Below are positions 44,661-56,289 of a DNA stretch of 64,000 bases, one piece after another. The translations under genes were made by a program, and so were the position numbers. Under the pieces are notes generated by a model that saw nothing but the letters and a program-made list of their open reading frames with translations, searched no databases and was not told the origin of the DNA. This stretch comes from Bugulina stolonifera (lineage: Eukaryota > Bryozoa > Gymnolaemata > Cheilostomatida > Bugulidae): assembly GCA_935421135.1 (NCBI GenBank), contig OW285192.1:1469501-1533500 (forward strand). The letters are read 5' to 3'. Each line of letters begins with the position of its first letter. Position 1 is the stretch's first letter.

Positions 44661-45357
44661 GAGCCATGGAGTAGATATGGGGCGACAACTACATGTACTA
44701 TCGCTAAAAGTTAAGAGAGAGGTGACAACTCAAGAGTATACAATACAATCTTTTTGGATAACTGCTGTATAATAAAGTAACTGAGAATTCATGATTAACC
44801 GTAAATTCTCAGTTATTCTGAATACAGATTCACAAACAATGATCCCTACTGAAAATTTCGCAAAATTTCAATCCGGAAGCAATTTTGAGGGTTTCTCATG
44901 TGGAGAATCCCTCAAAAAGTGCACTATCAAAATTTCCAGGTCTGTATTCCTGTTCGCTTGATAGGTATGGAGGAGGGGTTTGAGTGCTAGTCAAATGATG
45001 GCACTTGGTGATACCGCATTTGTAGCTGAATTTTATATTTTATAAAGCTCCCCACCTTTGATATGGGGCAAAAGGGAACAAATCTATCTAGAAAAGAAGA
45101 CAATTCTATGTTATCCATAGAGTTGTCGTTTTCTTAGAGCAGTAAATTTTGTGATGCCACTTCCTTCTCTGGCAGCCATGATACATTGGGAAAGCAACAT
45201 AGCAACATCTCACCTACATGTAAATTACTCTACTTGCTGTTTCAACTTTATGCATACATTGTATATGATACATCTTGTTATAAAATGGTTGATACATTAT
45301 ATGAGTATTATTATAGGTGTATTTCTTTACGTCAGACTGTATGTAGATGATGTATAT

Positions 45358-46021
45358 TGTAATGGTTTCTGTGTTTTGGTGCGGTCGTCCTTGGACGACT
45401 ATCGACCCAGAAATGAAGTGCCTATGAGTGGTAATAGGACTTCGCATTACATGAAAGATCGAGCGGTCTCAGTAGCCCAAATACTACCAAAGACGACCCA
45501 TCTGATCTCAAGTCCGACCTTCAGACTATACAATGAAAGAGAGTGATCCGACCTAGTAGGCAGTTCGCAAAGCGAATGACCTGGCAAAAGGAAGTGAAAG
45601 TCTCTGTATCAAGTATAGATGTGTCTTTATTGAAAGCCAAGTGAAGACTGAGACAATGAACAGTAAAACAGTGCCCTTTATATAGTATAAGGACTCTCGG
45701 CCGACGTAGTGTCGGGAAAAGACGACGTGAGGTCGTCCGGAAGTTGCGCAACAAGATGGCCGCCGGAAGCCCGACGGCCGACCCAAAATAGGTCGGGTTC
45801 TACAAAAGTTGCTTAAAATGGTCCAATTCATGTACAAAATGAATATCAATGGATTCTGAGAGGTCGGGCCTCTGTACATGGGTATAAAAGGCATTAAAAG
45901 ACTTAGTAACAATCATGTAACTATATACAATAACATATAGTGAAGTACAAGCAGATATATACATGTATGTGCACACAATAATGAGTGTCAGATGGAAGAT
46001 ACGACTCGGCGTACCATCACA
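45358..46021 (-). mobile_element. Solo LTR of the same family
   Basis: 664 bp on the minus strand, starting TGTGATGGTACGCC and ending CCATTACA, with the family TATA/AATAAA block. Flanked by ATAT on both sides (45354-45357 and 46022-46025), a 4-bp target duplication. No internal sequence, so it arose by LTR-LTR recombination. Confidence 0.88.
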
Positions 46022-46443
46022 ATATTACAAATGAAAAAATTACAATCAAAACCAATTAATAGAGTACAAATGTCAATATTTTTAACAAATCTATTTACAA
46101 CATCCTTATATTATCAGGGTAGACAACTCCATGTTAATTCTTAGGGTTTATGACTACATCAACATTTCAACTAGAGGGTTACATTCTAAATGTTTTTGAC
46201 TTCCCAAGGAGTCACCCTCTTCTGCTTCTGGGCAATCAAATCCAACCAGGATTGCATGAGCCTCAGCAATGGCGTCTTGTATTATTTATGCATGAGCTAG
46301 CTAAACAAACTAACAACTCAATCCCAGCTAGAAGGTAAAGGCGATTTGACCTCTTTAACCTCTACCATCTGTTATCATGAAATCTGGGGGAGGGGGGGGG
46401 GCTCAAGCTATTTAATTGGCCAGTCAAAGTACTTAGAACTCAC

Positions 46444-46570
46444 CAGCTGTATGTAGCCTGTAGGAGTAGTACGCTGCCAGCACCTCGGTCGCCAATATTA
46501 GACAGCTGTGTGGCGCGCAGATTCTGTTTCTGCAGTCTAGGATCTAGTGTTTTACACTCTACTTCATGAT
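46444..46570 (-). CDS. Orphan coding exon, possible alpha-2-macroglobulin/TEP-like
   Basis: 127 nt with good splice sites: acceptor CTCGTTGTAG|ATCATG, donor CAGCTG|GTGAGTT, 41 whole codons, entry phase 1, exit phase 2. The peptide contains EVECKTLDPRLQKQNLRA and then IGDRGAGSVLLLQATYSW. The ending recalls the segment before the receptor-binding domain in alpha-2-macroglobulin/CD109/TEP proteins (G-x-G-x-x-L-x-Q-x-x-Y-x-Y/W). That family call is a weak inference from memory of the pattern. No adjoining exon was recognised, so it may be a lone exon of a gene with large introns, or a duplicated fragment. Confidence 0.4.
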
Positions 46571-46579
46571 CTACAACGA

Positions 46580-48480
46580 GATAATGGCCCTGCATATACC
46601 CTTGCTCCTTAGTACATATTAATATGAGTTACTTGGTGGCATACCTCCATCTATACACCGCACACTGTTGTAGTTTAGTTCAATATTTTGGTTTAGTGTT
46701 TTATTGGGTTTTATTTGGTTAATCTGTTTTGTAGTTTTTTTTTATCATTTTCTCACTTCCCAATAGTTTGTTATACATGTATAGCATGTACAATGTACAG
46801 TAAACGTCTATGTCACTGTCCACTCTTATCACTATGTATATTATTTACATGCATGTTTGTAGTCTATACTGCTGTTCCTTTACTGTTCATTGTCTTCAGC
46901 ACTCCACTCTCAGTCTATCCTCTGCTATCTCACAATCTACTACTTGTAATGTCTCCTACATGCGGTACTAGTTGGTCTATTTCGTTTTTTAACCAATCAT
47001 ATTATATGTGCTCATAGATTTAAGATAAAGTCTTTATATATTTTCATCTATGCCTTGTTAGCCAATCTGGTTAGGAGTTATGTTCTCCCTGATGCTAGTG
47101 TACACGAATAGACAACTCCTATATATCTGCATGCAACAAATCTTACTCCAATATGACTAATAAGTAATAACTATAGCTATCTTTTGCATTCTACGAATCA
47201 ATCTTTTTCAAATGAAGGCCAAGGGCTGGCAAACGTTCAGTATGAATTAAATATCTGTAATCAATAAACCACTGTGTGTTTTTCATAACTTACGTGAGCC
47301 AACCTTTCATGTCGGACACTCAGGTGTTCCTTTATTACGTCCTACATGTAGTTGTCCCTCTTGATGCTTTGATTATTTGTAGAATTGAAGCAATTATTGC
47401 ACACTTTGAGTAGGCCAATAGCCCATGGCTCCTCATGAAATTATGTAGTTCTTACCCCACAAGCATTTGCCTCTTGGTAATATCGTGTTGGCTACACATG
47501 GCTACCTAGTCAGACACAGCAATACCAGCAATACTAAACAGAAATGAAAACCTGGAGATTTTAAATTTGTAAATTTTTCCAGGAACTCTCCTTTAAAATG
47601 TCAAAATATAATTTGACTAGCAACCAGTTTCCCCATTATTATTTTTCAGGTAACTTGAAATGTTTCACGTCAGCACATTATTTCAATGCCATGATATTTT
47701 TGCAATGCAATAAATAGTCTCCTGCATGCAACCGCCTGGATTTATTTGATGAACTGAACGCAGGTGGGCCTGTTCACCTGTGTGCATTGTAATCAGCGTA
47801 TTGATGATTAGAATGCAACAATGTTATTCAAGATATTCCTACGGTACAAATCTTGTATATTGTTATATCATTTAGCACTGGCATCTAATAGCATATCTTT
47901 GTAGATCAGTATAAGCAATCAGGGTATTTGCTTAAAAATGAATACCAATTAGTTGAGAAATGGCGTTTCTAAATTATTAGCCATTCTGTAGACTGGTATT
48001 GTGTAGTACTACATATTATATATTATATAGTACACATGTACTTATGTACACTATATTACATATTATATATGATATATTACACAATGTGTACTACATCATA
48101 TATAATATGTAGTAGTAAAGTTCTACATGCAAACCTAGTCACCTATATACATTTGTATGATATAATGTACATGTATATAATAATCATGTACATTTATACA
48201 AAATATAATATGGGGTACACCCACAACAGTTAACTGGTGTTTGTGTGTTACCAGGATATGCTACAATAACAGGAAAACATACCAATACTGTGAGCCACCA
48301 CCTGCGTCTACTATCCCCATGAGTATTACTAGGCAACTAGACTCCTATTGTACATGTACACGTCTGTTCTTGTTTATACATGTATAACAAATACAGTGCA
48401 CAAATTCACTGGGCTTCAATGTATACATTGTATACATGAATTGATGTGTGCAGTGCTGTGCAATATACAATGGGAGTGTA
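46580..48480. other. No gene recognised
   Basis: A possible tiny minus-strand first exon at 48284-48321 (MGIVDAGGGSQYW, donor GTATGT) could belong with the orphan exon at 46.5 kb, but phases do not join directly. AT-rich inverted TATA repeats near 48010-48120. Confidence 0.35.
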
Positions 48481-48484
48481 GTGT

Positions 48485-49115
48485 AGTTCATAGAATTACC
48501 TCCCCTAGAATGCTTACTAGTGTCAAGGATACTATCCTTGCTAGTGTGGAACAGACGGATGAAGGTAGTTTTCTCATTGTTTACATTGGCAACCATTGTA
48601 ATTATATATAACACAAACATTTTTGGAAGGGGATTTCAATGCTTTCCCAATGTTTTTGCCCAAATATTTTGTTGTCTCACTGAACAGTACAGTAGAGAAT
48701 TAATCAACCTCTCCTTAGCCACCACGTTCACTACCTAAGTTTACCACCTACATGTTGGCTACCAGAGCACGACACAATTAGCAGAATCGCCAAATAATCA
48801 GAATAATGACACAGCACAAAATGAGTCTTCCACTCTGCACTATTGCTTGAGTGCGACTGACTACGCTGATTTTCCTCCAACACGTGCGTCTCGATCACCA
48901 CCCACACAACCATAGGTCACCACGATCACCACGTGACCATTTGGAGACCTCACATATTTTTTACGGGACATGGGTTAGGTATGTTGATGTATATAAAACA
49001 AACCATAAAATTGGTTTAAAAGCTTTACGACTGTAACAAATTTGGCCACTATTTAGACTCTATTTCCGTTGCTATAACCAGTGTTATTATATTATTATAG
49101 TAGATCTATTGTGCC
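48485..49115 (+). repeat. Low-copy repeat, copy 1 (inverted partner at 56.3 kb)
   Basis: Blocks 48485-48680 and 48955-49115 match, in reverse complement, 56640-56450 and 56445-56290. The 275 bp between the blocks is absent from the partner, so it is an insertion here or a deletion there. Confidence 0.75.
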
Positions 49116-49367
49116 CACCCAACTTCTGTTGCCATGGTTTGTGGTAAGAACTTAGGCTAACAATGTCAGCACAATATTTTATTATAATGCTGGCCAAAAT
49201 CATAGGAATAATGTAATGTTTTTGGAGTAAGTTACATACAGGAGCCGAGGGCTACAAGTATGTGAAGGGCTTGGAAGGTGGTAGAGGCCGACCAAGTAAC
49301 CTTCTGCTCATTACATAAAGAGTGAACAGTTATTATAATGTGCTCTTATTTGTATATTGTATATTAT

Positions 49368-50040
49368 TGTAATGGTACGCACAGTCGTCTCTTACACCTG
49401 ACACTCATTATTGTGTGCACATACATGTATATCTGCATGTACCTTGCTCTATGTAACTCCTATATTATTGTATATACTTGTATGACTATTACTAAGTCTT
49501 TTAATGCCTTTTATACCCATGTACAGAGGCCCGACCTCTCAGAATCCATTGATATTCATTTTGTACATGAATTGGACCATTATAAGCAACTTTTGTAGAA
49601 CCCGACCTATTTTGGGTCGGCCGTCGGGCTTCTGGCGGCCATGTTGTTGCGCAACTTCCGGACGACCTTATGTCATCTTTTCCCGACACTACGTCGGGCG
49701 GAAGTCCTTATACTATATAAAGGGCATTGTTTCACTGTTCATTGTCTCAGTCTTCACTTGGCTTTCAATAAAGACACATCTATACTTGATACAGAGACTT
49801 TCACTTCCTTTTGTCAGGTCATTCGCTTAGCGAACCGCCTACTAGGTCGGATCACTCTCTTTCAAAGTATAGTCTGAAGGTCAGACTTGGGACCAGATAG
49901 GTCGTCTCTGGTAGTTATTGGGCTACTGAGACCGCTCGATCTTTCATGTAATGCGAAGGCCTAGCACCACTCATAGGCACTTCAATTCTGAATCGGTAGT
50001 CGTCCAAGGACGACCGCACCAAATCACAGAAACCATTACA
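49368..50040 (+). repeat. 5' LTR
   Basis: TATATAA at 49714-49720 and AATAAA at 49767-49772 imply a very short R region. The U3 contains a CCGACCTATTTTGGGTCGG hairpin, a GGCGGCCATGTTG (YY1-like core) and two GGAAGT (ETS-like) sites. TF assignments are inference from core motifs. Confidence 0.9.
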
Positions 50041-50041
50041 T

Positions 50042-50060
50042 TGGTGGCAGCAGTGGAATT
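50042..50060 (+). promoter_or_regulatory. tRNA primer-binding site of the LTR element
   Basis: TGGTGGCAGCAGTGG, one base after the LTR CA end. TGG pairs with a tRNA 3' CCA. The tRNA species is not assigned. Confidence 0.7.
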
Positions 50061-50374
50061 CTAAGGTCGTACTCTTACGATACGAAGCGAAGGAAGGTGA
50101 CCTCGGCCTCGAGAAACCCGACCGACCTCACTCTTCAATACTTCAACGGCGATTAAGGACTCGGACCCGGGAACCCTTTTACGAGAAGGTGACAAACGCT
50201 AAAGTGCACCCATAATTCTCGTGGTTCCGCTGGATGTAGCCCGACCCACGCCGGATCTTCAATCAAAGACCGACCTCGAATCCAGAATAGATTGACGGTA
50301 CTCAGTACGTCGACTAGGCCGACCCGGCCTAACAAACCAAAGCAGTTTAACTCACTACCCGACACCCTACCGAC

Positions 50375-53300
50375 ATGGACCGAATAAGGAACCTGCTTCA
50401 GCAGGTAATGTACCACACGGAGCAGGACCCCGACACACTCAGCTGCGATGGACAAGAGGACGTAGAACTCTTCATAGAAGACTTCACCGCTATGGCAGAG
50501 CGTTGCAACTGGAATGACAGAGCACGCCTTATACGGCTTAGAGCCGCCCTACACGGGCCCGCACAAGAATGCGGACGACCCCGATCAGTCGAAAAGATAT
50601 TTTCCCGACTGAGGGGGCAGTATGGACTATCTGCCAGAGAAGCCAGCTGGAAGCTGTCCACCCTGGAAGCTGTCCACCCTGGAACAGCCCGCCCATACGT
50701 CACTCAGAGAGTATGCAGCTCTCATCTGCAGACTGATGGCGATAGCTTTTGAAGGAGCACCCCCTGCATCTTTGGACGAATGGACCCTTGAGAAGTTTTG
50801 CCTCACGGTCCACAACCACGGTCTACGTTGGTACTACACATGGATATGGAAGAAGCGGTCGAAACTGGAACAGCTTTCCTACAGAACCACGACCGCAGGA
50901 CCAATCCTCGTAAACAACAAGAAGAGCTTCCCGCTGACCTCCTACGGAAAGCCCTACATACCCTCCTACAGAAATGTCAAGAAACGGAAGGCGGACCGAC
51001 GGTCACACCGGAACCCGCCTCAGTAGACGTACCCATTCCTACTGAAGCCGACACAGACACCAAACCAGGAGAAGGTGGACCAAACCACAATGGTTGTCCA
51101 CAGAGGCCGACGGATACATCAGAACCCGTCCCAGTAGATGAACCCATTCCTACTGAGGCCAAGCCAGGAGAGGGTGGACCAAACCACAATGGTCGTCCAC
51201 AGAGGCCGACGGATACATCAGAACCCGTCCCAGTAGATGAACCCATTCCTACTGAGACCAAAGCAGGAGAAGGTGGACCAAACCACAATGGTCGTCCACC
51301 TAGGCCGACGGACCCATCAGAACCCGTCTTAGAGCAAGAATCCATACCCACTAGGCCTAAACGCAGGAGCAGAAACAAACGACAAGGTGGGCCTAAAACA
51401 GTTAACAGACACCCACCTAGGCCGACGGATACATCAGAAACCGTCTTAGTGGAAGAACCTATACCCGCTAGGCCTAAAGACAAGAATAGCCGCTCCAATC
51501 AGGAAACACCACGTATAGCTAGCCAACCTCACATCAGGCCGACGGCTTCAACCAAACCCGTCATAGTGGACGAACCTATACCCACTAGGCCGAAGCCAGG
51601 CAAGAAACGACTCCACCCAGAGCCGGACACCACAGAAGTGATCAAAGATCACCCCCCAAGGCTGAAAGGACGACTCAGAAGTCCTACTAAGTCGGACCAG
51701 ACCTCTCAAGGCACCCCCGACACGTCCTCAACCCAGAAGGACCACCAGGATCTGGTTATACCCAGACCTGACACTAGTCAGCAACTGATTCCCACCGAAA
51801 TTCAGTATAACCCGACGGACGACTTATCGTGTGTAGAACTGCCAGACACTACAGTCAAAATCCGCGACCTGAGGATCGACGCGGGGCAACCCGTGCTGGA
51901 CCAAACAGAAGAGCTACCTCTGAACCTCTCGAAGAACGTTCAAGTTTCAATAGCCCGACCTGATCCAGAGGACGCGAAGTATCGCGTAGCCGACCTCCAA
52001 GACATGTTCCCAGCGGCGGAGAAACAGTCTATACTGCCAGCAGTTCATATTCAAAGAGCGAAATGTTCTTTCACGGAATTCAGTATTGCCGAACAAGTTC
52101 AGCCGAAGATACAGATTGCCGAGCTCTCAAAATCCCACGAAGCGGATAAAGGGCAATCGAAGGCAAATAATGCCGTGTTCCCGCGCTTATTTGACGAGTC
52201 AGACAAAGAAAACGTGCCTGAGGCATTGCCTACAATTGAGCAATACGCTCATCCCTCGGCTAGTATAAATACGACAGCTCACAGACGAGTAGTCCTTTCT
52301 CATCCACCACTCCACAGTAGTACATGTATCCCTACATGTGACAACCTCTGCACTCTTGCTCGTGTCACTGGTGGAGCTAATAACAGCAGTCGTATTCTTT
52401 CTGTTCTTAAAATGGACGAGACGGCTATTTCTCCCATCAAGGATCACTCCAGTCAGTCTGTCTTCACAGCTGAAGGTAAGCAATTATCAGTATTGCAAGT
52501 AAGGACCCAGCCAGAGTTAAAGGTACAATCTATATCTGTGGAACTGTCAGGCATGAACTCTCTCTCCCTCCCCACTCGGCATAGACCAGTCGGGACAGAG
52601 GAGGATTCCCCTGAACATTTCCACAGAAGAGAACATGTGTTAGAAGGCGGAGGCTACACATCAGATGAATTGTGTGTTGTAGATATCTCTCCCCTACGGA
52701 AGACACTCATGCCAGATGGCACACCTCCCCCTACTCCACCTCCCGTCACCTCTACACTGAAGCAAGCTAGTATAAAACTACATAGACTCACTGATAAGCT
52801 ACCTCTCGAGTCGTCCCAGCATTCCGGAGCCACTAAGCCATGGATAAGCACTTCTACACAGCAGGCCCGAGACGAGTTGGCAAGGAAGAGTCAACTCACC
52901 TCCAAGTGTGCAAAGTGTGGCTTCTCCAGAGCTCTCAAGAGGCTGAACATACACATATGGCAACATTTCGCACGCTATTATTGCCGGTGCGGACGCAGCT
53001 CAGTCAGCCGTGATGCACTAGGCCATCACTTCAACCGGAGATCCAGTATCTGTGGGAAACGTCTGTTCCTCACGGACGAGTCCAGCTATCCAGCCCTCAT
53101 GAAATGGTGGGGCGTAAAGGATCCCCCACCATTCTTACCTTGTCATTCGACCATGGATGGACAATCTGGAACCAATCGACCCGTCTGCTTACCTAGTACC
53201 AGCTCCACAAGGAAGCGACCTCCAAAAAGGCGACGTAGTCCTTCCCCGTCTCCTGAGCTGACACCAGACTCTGCACCCTCTGATCCTGCCTCCTCCTCTT

Positions 53301-53953
53301 CCTCGTCGTCAACTACCACTCTTGCTGGACCCTCTCCTTGGCGACCAACCTCCAGTACATCCGAAGGACATACAGCTCCCCTTGGCCGACGCGGACGTTT
53401 ACCCTCCTGGAAAACACGGCCTGCCCCCAGGAAGAGCATGCCTACTGCCCACTCTGGAACCATACACGAAGGCTCTCCACCCAAGGTCTCATGTACAACT
53501 TCTCCGGTCCTGCTGATTGAGCCTCTGCAGTCTAGGCCGACACTAGAAGTCTCACCTCATTGCTCTCCGCACGTCCCCGTCCGGAGTCAACCCCGAGCCT
53601 CTCTGGACTCTCCTGCTGTTCCTCTCGACCAGTCCCTACTACACGCGTCTCCTACACTAACTAAGCCTGACGCCACATGTCCTGCATCTCCAGATCCGTC
53701 ACTCATGCTTTCACAGCAGCTTGCTGACCTTAAGCCACGGATCCATTACGTAGCCAGCCGACAACAAGTGGGGGACACTTTACGCCAGCACTTACAGCCC
53801 CTCTACACTCGAGAAATAGCTCTTCGTACTCTAGCCAACTAGTACCTGGAACACCCCCAGCAACTCCGACTAATACAAGCGGAATTGGACATAGTTTCAA
53901 GAGAGTCTGCACTATATCGTACCCTTATGAACTTAACACTAGAGCACCTATGA
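50375..53953 (+). pseudogene. Gag-like / zinc-finger polyprotein of the LTR element, frame broken
   Basis: The N-terminal ~150 residues look like a Gag capsid region of Ty3/gypsy type (VELFIEDFTAMAERCNW, RLRAALHGPAQE, then a LREYAALI...ASLDEWTLEKF segment). A long low-complexity region follows with about 99-bp tandem units around 51060-51420 (PVPVDEPIPTE motif), then an atypical C2H2-like pair near 52905-53035 (C-x2-C-x11-H-x3-H; CRC...HH...C), KRPPKRRRS basic motif, and a Ser/Pro-rich end. Breaks: a 16-bp tandem duplication near 50645-50676 shifts the frame, a second shift near 50825-50840 restores it, and an in-frame TAG at 53840-53842 precedes a further 36 codons ending TGA at 53951-53953. 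The intact stretch 50798-53842 (1014 codons) is the longest open frame in the window. Function unknown beyond Gag similarity. Confidence 0.75.
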
Positions 53954-53960
53954 CCTAGTG

Positions 53961-53971
53961 TGAGGGGGCTG
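53961..53971 (+). promoter_or_regulatory. Polypurine tract of the LTR element
   Basis: TGAGGGGGCTG immediately 5' of the 3' LTR. The same context (CCTAGTGTGA-GGGGCT) precedes the LTR of the diverged copy at 5.3 kb, which supports the assignment. Confidence 0.65.
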
Positions 53972-54647
53972 TGTGATGGTACGCACAGTCGTCTCTTATC
54001 ACCTGACACTCATTATTGTGTGTGCTTATACGTATATACCTGCTTGCATTCTACATTGCTTAACTACTATGTCATTGTATATACTTGTATGATAATTACT
54101 AAGTCTTTTGGTACCTTTTATACCCATGTAAAGAGGCCCGACCTCTCAGAATTACTTGATATTCATTTTGTACATGAATTGGATGATTATAAGTAACTTT
54201 TGTATAACCCGACCTATTTTGGGTCGGCCGTCGGGCTTCCGGCGGCCATGTTGTTGCGCAACTTCCGGACGACCTTATGTCGTCTTTTTCCGACACTACG
54301 TCGGGCGGAAGTCCTTATACTATATAAAGGGCCATGTTTTATCATTCGTTGTCTCAGTCTTCACTTGGCTTTCAATAAAGACACATCTATACTTGATACA
54401 GAGACTTTCACTTCCTTTTGTCAGGTCATTTGCTTAGCGAACCGCCTACTAGGTCGGATCACTCTCTTTCAAGGTATAGTCTGAAAGTCAGACTTGGGAC
54501 CAGATGGGTCGTCTCTGGTAGTTATTGGACTACTGAGACCGCTCGATCTTTCATGTAATGAGAAGGCCTAGCACCACTCATAGGCACTTCAGTTTTTGGT
54601 TGGTAGTCGTCCAAGGACGACAGCACGAAATACCTCAAACCATTACA
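53972..54647 (+). repeat. 3' LTR
   Basis: Starts TGTGATGGTACGC, ends CAAACCATTACA. Same TATA, AATAAA and hairpin as the 5' LTR, with scattered substitutions and small indels; the two LTRs are clearly not identical, so the insertion is not brand new. Confidence 0.9.
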
Positions 54648-55178
54648 ATGTCACAGGAATGTCATTGTATAGCTGATTATTAATATTACATGTAAGTGAT
54701 GCAGGTACAGATTGCATGTAAGTGTACTTGTACATGTAGAGGAATAAATTATTTAGCAAATACAATAGTAGGCTACATGTACACTGGCCAATGTAAAAAG
54801 GTATACAAATTATGATGTAAAATATTTATTTGTTAGCCTGAATTAGCCTGAATTGTGCATGAGTAGATTATTTATAGACATTATAGTATACATTGTGGGA
54901 TTATAGAGTATATAATATGTGATACAGCATAGAATTACTGGATCCATCCCACAGAACCACTAAATAGACTAAATGACTAAATTTTTGACAGGATATGTGA
55001 GGGAGGTTAAATCAGACAGAAGCCCTTTATTTTAACACAGGTTGAATTATTAGACAAGAGACAATTCTCTGCTGGAAACATTAGGGAAAAGTTTATGACA
55101 AAAGCAACAGTCTTAGTTCAAGTTCTTATCACAAACCATAACTACAAAAATTGGATGTACGCAATAGACCCACTATAA

Positions 55179-56044
55179 CAGGGCTGACCAAAGTTTGTTT
55201 TGGAGAGGGCCGCATGTAAAATTCTCATACTTGAGGTGGGCCACTTTATTCTTGTTTCAATTAATTTTCGTTGAATACAAAATTAAGTGGTGGACACTGC
55301 TGTTATTGTTGTGTATTCATTCAGCACAGGACAAGTGTAAAGAGCAAACAAGTAATTTGACCTGCCAGTCCTTCAAAATAATGACAGACAAAACCTCTAT
55401 CTAATTTTACAGCAAATATTTTAAGTGCATGCACATGCATGCTCTGAGAAGCGTATGTGTACGTGTAACTGTATGTTTACATGTACGTGTAACTGTAGGT
55501 GTACGTGTAACTGTAGGTGTACAAGTATGCGACAGATGAGATTCTGATTTACTAGTCATTATGGCCTTGTAGCTAGGCTCTAAGTGTGTACATGACATCC
55601 TTCGTAGCTCATGCATGCACTGTGGATCGAGACTTGTTCTAAATTTGGTCTTTGTGAAGTTTTGATTTGAGAAATCAGATTTGCAATGGTAGGTTAGTGC
55701 AAACACCGTGAGTAGATGATGTCTTTTCATACTTGCATTGCAGATTTTCAACGTAACCCTTTCACTCTCTAGGTGGTTCAGCCTGCATTGGACACTTTAG
55801 CTTACGTAAATTTCTGAACTGGACAAAGCAAGAGCATTTCATATCCTTTTTGGCACATTTTCAATTTCCAATTATGTTACATGGTGCAGAGTTCTATAAT
55901 GCTTGAGACACAATTAAACCGGTTTCTGTTGTGAATTCATCTTGTTCGCCGCAACGAATGAAAACACTAAAAGTGCCAATTTTTACACAAAGCTCAAGTG
56001 GGCCACCAAAACTGAGCAAGTGGGCCACAGTTTGGCCAGCCCTG
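55179..56044 (-). mobile_element. hAT element with degenerate transposase tail
   Basis: 866 bp, ends CAGGGCTGACCAAA / TTTGGCCAGCCCTG, flanked by CACTATAA (55171-55178 and 56045-56052). A minus-strand frame around 55530-55750 reads LLTVFALTYHCKSDFSNQN and TKFRTSL...LEPSYKAIM, resembling the hAT C-terminal dimerisation region. Confidence 0.88.
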
Positions 56045-56289
56045 CACTATAATGCAGTGTATGTGACCCCTGCTATCATAATCAGACATCAAGAGGGCCA
56101 AATTTTTTTTAGAAAGTTCAACTTTCACAGGCTAATAGTCACTAGTCACACATGATTTACATGAAGTAACATTTGATAAATGATAATTTGTTATCTTTAT
56201 TGTGGGTGTTTCTACTTATAAGCATGTGAAGTGGTTGGGAGTAGGAACAATTTGCTGATTGATAAAAGCCTTGCTGCAATTTTATGGAC

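Larger units (their letters stand above)
43170..45350. other. Repeat-rich intergenic stretch
   Basis: Contains the perfect palindrome, the weak SINE candidate, the CTCTATGGTT cluster and an AACTGAGAATT/AAATTCTCAGTT hairpin near 44780. No supported exon. Confidence 0.5.
49368..54647 (+). mobile_element. Full-length LTR retrotransposon with gag-like/zinc-finger ORF and no pol
   Basis: 5' LTR 49368-50040 (673 bp) and 3' LTR 53972-54647 (676 bp), both starting TGTRATGG and ending CCATTACA. A primer-binding-site-like TGGTGGCAGCAGTGG starts at 50042, and a purine-rich GTGAGGGGGC precedes the 3' LTR. The 3.9-kb interior has one long frame from 50375 that reaches to within about 20 bp of the 3' LTR; no protease, reverse transcriptase, RNase H or integrase motif is present and there is no room for them. 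I infer a non-autonomous element mobilised in trans. The flanks (TTAT left, ATGT right) do not match as a target duplication. Confidence 0.88.

Noticed and set aside
49504..49877. ORFs of 78-108 codons in the LTRs (also at 45.5-45.9 and 54.1-54.5 kb)
   Set aside because: They recur only because the LTR is repeated; they cross TATA and poly(A) signals and both strands are open. Not considered genes.
51000..53500. Minus-strand ORFs antisense to the LTR-element ORF
   Set aside because: Shadows of the biased composition of the plus-strand frame; no independent similarity.
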